A DNA stretch of 64,000 nucleotides from Haloparvum alkalitolerans (GTDB taxonomy: Archaea; Halobacteriota; Halobacteria; Halobacteriales; Haloferacaceae), in the NCBI RefSeq assembly GCF_050122995.1, contig NZ_JBNLIA010000014.1:1-64000 (forward strand), in the 5' to 3' direction. Each line of letters opens with the position of its first letter. Within the stretch, counting starts at the first letter, position 1. Under the pieces are notes generated by a model, which saw nothing but the letters and a program-made list of their open reading frames with translations, made no database searches and was not told the origin of the DNA. Both the position numbers and the translations under genes were made by a program. Shown here in pieces: positions 59,674-64,000 of this stretch.

Positions 59674-60888
59674 ATGCCCGTCTCACGCGCCCCCGAGGAG
59701 CCCGAGGTCCGCGAGTTCGAGACGACCGTCGAGCGCGCCGGCGACCGCGCGGTCGTGCTCGCCGAGACGTACTTCTACGCCGAGTCCGGCGGCCAGCCCG
59801 CCGACCGCGGCACGATCGACGGCGTCGAGGTGACGGACGTGCAGGAGGTCGACGGCGAGGTCGTCCACCACCTCGCGGCGGACCACGACCTCGCGACCGG
59901 CGACGCGGTCGCGTGCGTCGTCGACGACGCCTTCCGAACCTACTGTATGCGCGCTCATACCGCCTCACACGTGCTCTACGGCGCCGCGCGGCGGCTGTTC
60001 GACGACCTCGGCTACGCCGGCTTCGACATCGGCACCGAGAAGGTCCGCGTCGACCTCACGACCCGCGACCCCATCGACGACGCGGCGCTCGTCGAACTGG
60101 AGCGGCTGGCGAACCGCGCGGTCTGGGACTCGCTGCCGGTGACGTGGGAGGCGATGCCGGCCGCCGAGGCCCGCGCGCTCGACGATATCGCGTTCAACGA
60201 CCGCACCGAGGAGGGGGCGATGAGCGAGGCGGCCGCCGACGCCGTCCGCGTCGTCACCGTCGAGGGGTGGGACACCGCAGCCTGCGGCGGGACGCACGTC
60301 AGGAACACGGCGGAGATCGGCGAGATAACCGTCCTCGACCGCTCGAACCCCGGCGAGGACGCGACGCGGATCGAGTTCGCGGTCGGCCCGGTCGCGGTCG
60401 ACGAGGCCGCGGAGGTCCACGCCGCGGCCCGCGAGGCGAGCCGGACGCTCGACGCGAGCGTCGCGGAGCTTCCGGCGGCCGCGGAGCGACTGCGCGAGGA
60501 GCGCGACGACCTCGCCGCGGAGGTCCGCGAGCTACGTTCCGAACTCCTCGGCGCGCGCCTCCGCGACCTCCCGACCGTCGAGCGGGAGGGGGCGGCGTGG
60601 GCGGTCGGGACTGTCGCGAACGGCGGGCCGAACGACGTGCGCGAGCCGCTCTCGGAGCTGGTGGCGGCCGAGGACGGGCCCGCCGTCGCGGCCGTCGCCG
60701 GGGAGGACGGGAGCACCTTCCTCGCGGTCGCCACCGCCGACCCCGACGCGGCGGACGCCGGCGAGGTCGTCGCGGCGGTGACCGACGAATTCGGCGGCGG
60801 TGGCGGGGGCGGCCCCACGTTCGCGCAGGGCGGCGGACTCGACGCGGACCCCGAGACCGTCGCGGCGTTCCTCCGGGACGGGGCGTAG
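59674..60888 (+). CDS. alaX: Alanyl-tRNA editing protein AlaX, long form
   Basis: A 404-residue protein. The zinc editing site is H95-x3-H99 (HTASH) with C204-x3-H208 (CGGTH). Residues 1-240 are the AlaRS-like editing domain; a helical linker (LREERDDLAAEVRELRSELL) and a C-terminal DHHA1-like domain ending EFGGGGGGGPTFAQGGG follow. It hydrolyses mischarged Ser- or Gly-tRNA-Ala in trans. The length matches the AlaX-L class. It stands 84 bp after dodecin. Confidence 0.93.
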   Translation: MPVSRAPEEPEVREFETTVERAGDRAVVLAETYFYAESGGQPADRGTIDGVEVTDVQEVDGEVVHHLAADHDLATGDAVACVVDDAFRTYCMRAHTASHVLYGAARRLFDDLGYAGFDIGTEKVRVDLTTRDPIDDAALVELERLANRAVWDSLPVTWEAMPAAEARALDDIAFNDRTEEGAMSEAAADAVRVVTVEGWDTAACGGTHVRNTAEIGEITVLDRSNPGEDATRIEFAVGPVAVDEAAEVHAAAREASRTLDASVAELPAAAERLREERDDLAAEVRELRSELLGARLRDLPTVEREGAAWAVGTVANGGPNDVREPLSELVAAEDGPAVAAVAGEDGSTFLAVATADPDAADAGEVVAAVTDEFGGGGGGGPTFAQGGGLDADPETVAAFLRDGA

Positions 60889-60993
60889 TCGACCGCGGCC
60901 GGCTCCGGGGGCGGGGGCCGCGGGAGCCGCGACGGCGCCGCCCCGGCCCCGCGGATCGTTCACCTTTTTCGGTGCGGTATCGTAGCGACGCCC

Positions 60994-62148
60994 ATGACAG
61001 GCGCACGGACGGGCTCCGCGCTCACCGCGGAGCAGCAGGCGATCAAGGACCTCGTCCGGGAGTTCGCGGTCGAGGAGGTCCGCCCGGAGATGGCCGCGGC
61101 GGACGAGACGGAGACGTTCCCCGAGGAGGTGTGGGACGGGCTCGCGGAGCTGGACCTGACCGGGCTGACGGTCCCCGAGGAGTACGGCGGCTTCGGCGCC
61201 GACAGCACCACCTACGCGGTCGTCAACGAGGAGCTCGCGTACGGCGGGCTGGCGGTCGCGACCGCGCTGTCGGTCCACTGTCTGGCGACCTCCTGTATCG
61301 CCGCGTTCGGCTCCGAGGCGGTCAAGGAGGAGTGGCTCCCCGAGATGGTTGACGGCCGACCGGTGGGGATGTTCTGTCTCTCCGAGCCGGAGGCGGGCTC
61401 GAACCCTGCGGAGATGTCGACGAGCGCGAGCTACGACCCGGAGGCGGACGAGTACGTCCTGAACGGACAGAAACAGTGGATCACGAACGGCGAGCGGGGC
61501 GGCGTCGCGGTCGTGTTCGCGAAGGTCGATGGCGCCGACGACGGCGTCACGCAGTTCCTCGTGCCTGCCGACACCGAAGGCTTCGAGGTCGGCAAGAAGG
61601 AGCACAAACTCGGCCTCCGCGCCTCGGACACCACCGGCATCACCTTCGACGACTGCCGGATCCCGGCCGAGTACCGGCTGACCGAGGAGGGCCGCGGGCT
61701 TTCGGCCGCCTTCCGCACGCTGACGGAGGGCCGGGTCGGCATCGCGGCGCAGGCGGTCGGGCTCGCGCAGTCGGCGCTCGACGAGGCGCAGGCGTACGCG
61801 CAGGACCGCGAGCAGTTCGGCGACCCCATCGCCGACATCCAGACGATCAGACACAAGCTCGCCGACATGGCCACCCGGATCGAGGCCTCGCGGCTGCTCG
61901 TCCGCGAGGCGAGCCGACAGGCCGACGCCGGCGAGGACAACAGGATCGCGGCCTCGATGGCGAAGTACTTCGCGAGCGAGACGGCGATGGACGTCACCAA
62001 CGAGGCGGTCCAGATCCACGGCGGCTACGGCTACACGACCGACTTCCCGGTCGAGCGCCTCTACCGCGACGCGAAGATCACCGAGATCTACGAGGGGACG
62101 ACCGAGATACAGAAGACGATCATCGCGCGGGGGCTGTTAGACTCGTGA
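60994..62148 (+). CDS. Acyl-CoA dehydrogenase
   Basis: A 384-residue FAD enzyme. CLSEPEAGSNPAEMST and KQWITNGERGGVAVVFAK bind flavin and substrate; QIHGGYGYTTDFPVERLYRDAK and IYEGTTEIQ near the C-terminus include the catalytic base Glu367 of the short/medium-chain type. It oxidises acyl-CoA to enoyl-CoA in fatty-acid or branched-chain amino-acid breakdown. Its stop overlaps the HAD gene start (GTGA). Confidence 0.95.
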   Translation: MTGARTGSALTAEQQAIKDLVREFAVEEVRPEMAAADETETFPEEVWDGLAELDLTGLTVPEEYGGFGADSTTYAVVNEELAYGGLAVATALSVHCLATSCIAAFGSEAVKEEWLPEMVDGRPVGMFCLSEPEAGSNPAEMSTSASYDPEADEYVLNGQKQWITNGERGGVAVVFAKVDGADDGVTQFLVPADTEGFEVGKKEHKLGLRASDTTGITFDDCRIPAEYRLTEEGRGLSAAFRTLTEGRVGIAAQAVGLAQSALDEAQAYAQDREQFGDPIADIQTIRHKLADMATRIEASRLLVREASRQADAGEDNRIAASMAKYFASETAMDVTNEAVQIHGGYGYTTDFPVERLYRDAKITEIYEGTTEIQKTIIARGLLDS

Positions 62149-62747
62149 GCGACGCCTCGAGCGACGCCGCGAGCGACTCCCCGGCCGCCGCCGACGCGCT
62201 CGACCCCGCGTCTCTCGCCGCGCTCCGCGAGGAGTTCGGCACCGTGGTCTACGACCTCGACGGGACGCTCGTGGACCTGGTCGTGGACTGGGGCGCGGTC
62301 GCCGACGACGTGATCGCCGTCTACGAGGACGCGGGGGCGGAGCCGCCGGGAGACGGCCTGTGGGAGCTGCTCGGCAGCGCGCCGGAGTACGGGCTCGAAG
62401 CCGAGGTCGAGGCGGCCATCGCCGCACACGAGCGCGAGGGCGCCCGCGCTTCGACGCGGCTGCCGCACGCGGACGCGCTCGACCCCGCGACCGCCGGACG
62501 CACCGCGGTCTGCTCGCTCAACTGCGAGGATGCCTGCCGGATCGCGCTGGACGCCCACGGACTGACGCCCGGCGTCGCCGCCGTCGTCGGCCGCGATACC
62601 GTCTCCACGCACAAGCCGGATCCCGAACCGCTGCTGTCGGCCGTCGAGCGCGTCGGCGGCGACCCCGAGGACGCCGTCTTCGTCGGCGACTCCGAGCGGG
62701 ACGCGGTGACCGCCGAGCGCGCGGGCATCGCGTTCCGGTGGGTGTAG
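62145..62747 (+). CDS. HAD superfamily phosphatase
   Basis: A 200-residue protein. Motif I is VVYDLDGTLVD (nucleophile Asp near residue 36); motif II is CSLNCE; motifs III/IV are HKPDPEPL and VFVGDSERDAVTAERAG. It belongs to the phosphoglycolate-phosphatase-like group. The cap is small. The substrate is unknown. Its GTG start overlaps the acyl-CoA dehydrogenase stop, a coupling that does not clearly indicate pathway. Confidence 0.9.
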   Translation: MSDASSDAASDSPAAADALDPASLAALREEFGTVVYDLDGTLVDLVVDWGAVADDVIAVYEDAGAEPPGDGLWELLGSAPEYGLEAEVEAAIAAHEREGARASTRLPHADALDPATAGRTAVCSLNCEDACRIALDAHGLTPGVAAVVGRDTVSTHKPDPEPLLSAVERVGGDPEDAVFVGDSERDAVTAERAGIAFRWV

Positions 62748-62764
62748 CCCGACGGCGGAACGGA

Positions 62765-63001
62765 GCGATGCCGATGCGGTGCTGATGTGGTGCTGATGCG
62801 GTACTGGTGCGGTACTGATACGCTGCTGATGCTGGTGCAGCCGGCGCGCGCGAGAAACGCGCGCGAGGGAGGCGGTGGCGCGGCCGCCTGCTGTGCGTCG
62901 CGGTTTCGCGGTCGCGCCGCCGCCGAGGCTGGGGAGGTGCGAGGCTGCCGTGCGGTTGGCGGTGGGTGGGGCTTTCCGGGTGGTACTGTCCCGATCGGCC
63001 G
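62765..63001 (+). repeat. Dispersed hairpin repeat element, copy R4
   Basis: A tgctgatgcggt-rich start (62772-62835), hairpin I with arms GCGCGCG (62846-62852) and CGCGCGC (62858-62864) around AGAAA, GAGGGAGG, hairpin II arms 62871-62887 and 62908-62924 with two positions that would be G-U wobbles in RNA, GAGGCTGGGGAGGTG within 62924-62945, then ggtgggtggggctttcc and a GTACTG-CCCGATC segment shared with R1 and R2. The A/C-rich tail and AGTATCGGT are missing. It fills most of 62748-63079, between convergent genes; 63002-63079 shows nothing else. Confidence 0.75.
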
Positions 63002-63079
63002 TACCGCTCTCGGTGCTGGAAGCGCCTTAGCCGAGAAAACGCGCAGCAGCGACGCCGATCCACGGCGTCTCGCCGCCGG

Positions 63080-63328
63080 TCAGCGTTCGTCGGTCACGCG
63101 TTCGTCGTCGGGCTCCCCGGACGCGGTCGCGGAGCGATAGAGGCCGACGAGCGCGAGCGTCGCCAGGGCCGCGCCTTCGATCCGGGCCGCGGTGTACACC
63201 CAGTCGCGGGGCTCGGCGTCGGCGCTCTCGCGGTACGCCAACCGCGTGACGCCGCGAACGACGGCCCGCGGCGCCGCCAGTTCGACGAGTCCGAACAGCC
63301 CGATCAGCAGTCGGAGGTGGTTGCGCAT
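63080..63328 (-). CDS. Small membrane-associated hypothetical protein
   Basis: An 82-residue protein: LLIGLFGLVELAAPRAVVRG, a short charged middle (YRESADAEPRDWVYTA), and a second hydrophobic stretch IEGAALATLALVGLY. The tail is acidic. No family is recognised. It is transcribed toward repeat R4. The MoaD-like gene lies 80 bp upstream on the same strand. Confidence 0.65.
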   Translation of the reverse strand: MRNHLRLLIGLFGLVELAAPRAVVRGVTRLAYRESADAEPRDWVYTAARIEGAALATLALVGLYRSATASGEPDDERVTDER

Positions 63329-63408
63329 AGCCGCCCTTCGGCTGGGGCGGCGATAAGCGATGTGGCGGGCCGCGGCGACCGCCCCGTCCGAGCAAAAGTT
63401 GCCGGGAG

Positions 63409-63693
63409 CTACGACCCGCCGTAGACCGATGGGATCATCCGCACCACGTCGCCGTCGGACACCGGGGTGTCCAACCCGTCGAGGTGCCGGACGTTCTTCC
63501 CGTCTCGGGTGACGACGACTTCGCCGGCGAGGTCGCCGTCCTCGGCGTCGAGGAGTCGCCCGGAGAGGGACGGATAGCGGGCCTCGACTTCCCGTAACAA
63601 GTCGCGGTACGTTTCGGCGTCCGTCTCCAGCGCGACCGACTCGGTACCGGCGTCGTCGCGGAACGGGCCGAACAGGCGGAGTTCGACGTGCAC
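63409..63693 (-). CDS. MoaD/ThiS-family ubiquitin-like protein ending GGS
   Basis: A 94-residue beta-grasp protein: MHVELRLFGPFRDDAGTESV, SLSGRLLDAEDGDLAGEVVV, KNVRHLDGLDTPVSDGDVVR and the end MIPSVYGGS. The fold and the terminal diglycine fit MoaD and SAMP proteins, but a serine follows the GG, which E1-type activation would not tolerate without trimming. It may be inactive as a modifier or need processing. It is not SAMP1 and is too different for me to call SAMP3. Confidence 0.85.
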   Translation of the reverse strand: MHVELRLFGPFRDDAGTESVALETDAETYRDLLREVEARYPSLSGRLLDAEDGDLAGEVVVTRDGKNVRHLDGLDTPVSDGDVVRMIPSVYGGS

Positions 63694-63861
63694 GGAGGAG
63701 CGTCGACCGGGACCGGCGTATAGCCGTCGGTCGCGGCCGGACGCGCACGCGACCGCGGCGCGTTACGTCTCCCACCCAAGGCTTGCGGGAACCCGGGAGC
63801 CGCGCCACATCTCGCCATATCCAGCCCGCATAAGCAAATGGGGTGCGTATAACCGGGCATC

Positions 63862-64000
63862 ATGGACACGGAGTTCGCCTACTGGGTGCCGAACGTGAGC
63901 GGCGGGCTGGTCGTCTCCGACTGGGAGATGGACACCGACTGGACGTACGACTACAACCTCGACCTCGCGCGGACCGCCGAGGACGTTGGCTTCGACTACG
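63862..64000 (+). CDS. LLM-class monooxygenase, SfnG-like (N-terminal part only)
   Basis: Only the first 46 residues lie in the window. MDTEFAYWVPNVSGGLVVSD, DTDWTYDYNLDLARTAEDVGFDY (here split: DTDWTYDYNLDLARTA, EDVGFDY) closely resemble the start of SfnG-type dimethylsulfone monooxygenases of the FMNH2-dependent luciferase-like family. The true sulfone substrate in haloarchaea is not established. A GCATAAGC box about 27-34 nt before the ATG may be the TATA element. Confidence 0.75.
   Translation, partial: MDTEFAYWVPNVSGGLVVSDWEMDTDWTYDYNLDLARTAEDVGFDY

Noticed and set aside
1..64000. Insertion sequence, integrase, provirus or replication origin
   Set aside because: No transposase, integrase, phage structural gene, orc1/cdc6 or ORB-like array was seen.

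Overview
The window is chromosomal DNA of a haloarchaeon, most likely Halorubrum or a close relative in Haloferacales. This rests on very high GC, strongly acidic proteins, leaderless promoters (a TATA-like box about 23-30 nt before the ATG), archaeal translation factors (L11, S17e, aEF-1beta, eIF-5A with deoxyhypusine synthase, pelota), a SAMP1 ubiquitin-like protein, a B12-dependent ribonucleotide reductase and many small haloarchaeal families. No tRNA, rRNA, CRISPR array, insertion sequence or provirus was recognised. The genus is inferred.

Layout. 1-5.4 kb: a repeat element, rpl11 (-), GNAT acetyltransferase (-), DUF502 protein plus archease, rps17e, a TctA-like permease, and a zinc-finger gene coupled to aEF-1beta. 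5.4-13 kb: panB, a repeat element, phosphoglycerate mutase, a secreted protein with a winged-helix regulator, UspA, small membrane proteins and a nucleoside phosphorylase. 13-20 kb: a large hybrid histidine kinase, a K+ channel, two coupled TrkA-C-type membrane proteins, and SAMP1. 20-30 kb: the hypusine set (dys, eif5A, agmatinase-like gene), split by a lower-GC accessory patch with a short antitoxin-like ORF, a zinc protein, a Vps62-like protein and a REC-PAS-GAF-PAS protein; then methionine aminopeptidase and a zinc-ribbon gene. 30-37.4 kb: HIT protein, TatD-like hydrolase, DUF2150, two divergent pilin-like surface genes, HMG-CoA synthase. 37.4-42 kb: repeats and the trpDFEG operon behind two TGTACA boxes. 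42-51 kb: nrdJ with a structured leader, an APC-USP transporter, an LLM oxidoreductase, photolyase and ferredoxin. 51-64 kb: a repeat element, AIR-synthase protein, pelota, DJ-1/PfpI, hisD, IscA-like protein, MscS channel, dodecin, AlaX, acyl-CoA dehydrogenase with HAD phosphatase, a repeat element, a MoaD-like protein, and the start of an SfnG-like monooxygenase.

Most genes are housekeeping: translation and its modification, tryptophan, histidine, pantothenate and mevalonate synthesis, dNTP supply, Fe-S assembly, ion and osmotic homeostasis, and light-linked repair.

The most unusual signal is a dispersed element of about 250-320 bp with four copies (1-321; 6838-7087 reversed; 51296-51616; 62765-63001). 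It has two GC-rich hairpins whose stems change between copies while staying paired, followed by a near-invariant GAGGCTGGGGAGGTG segment. It looks like a structured RNA or hairpin-bearing mobile element and I know of no name for it. Other leads are the tandem TGTACA boxes before trpD, a nearly identical promoter shared by rpl11 and the zinc-finger/aEF-1beta unit, a frame-broken leaderless ORF at 21260, and a structured leader with a 14-codon uORF before nrdJ.
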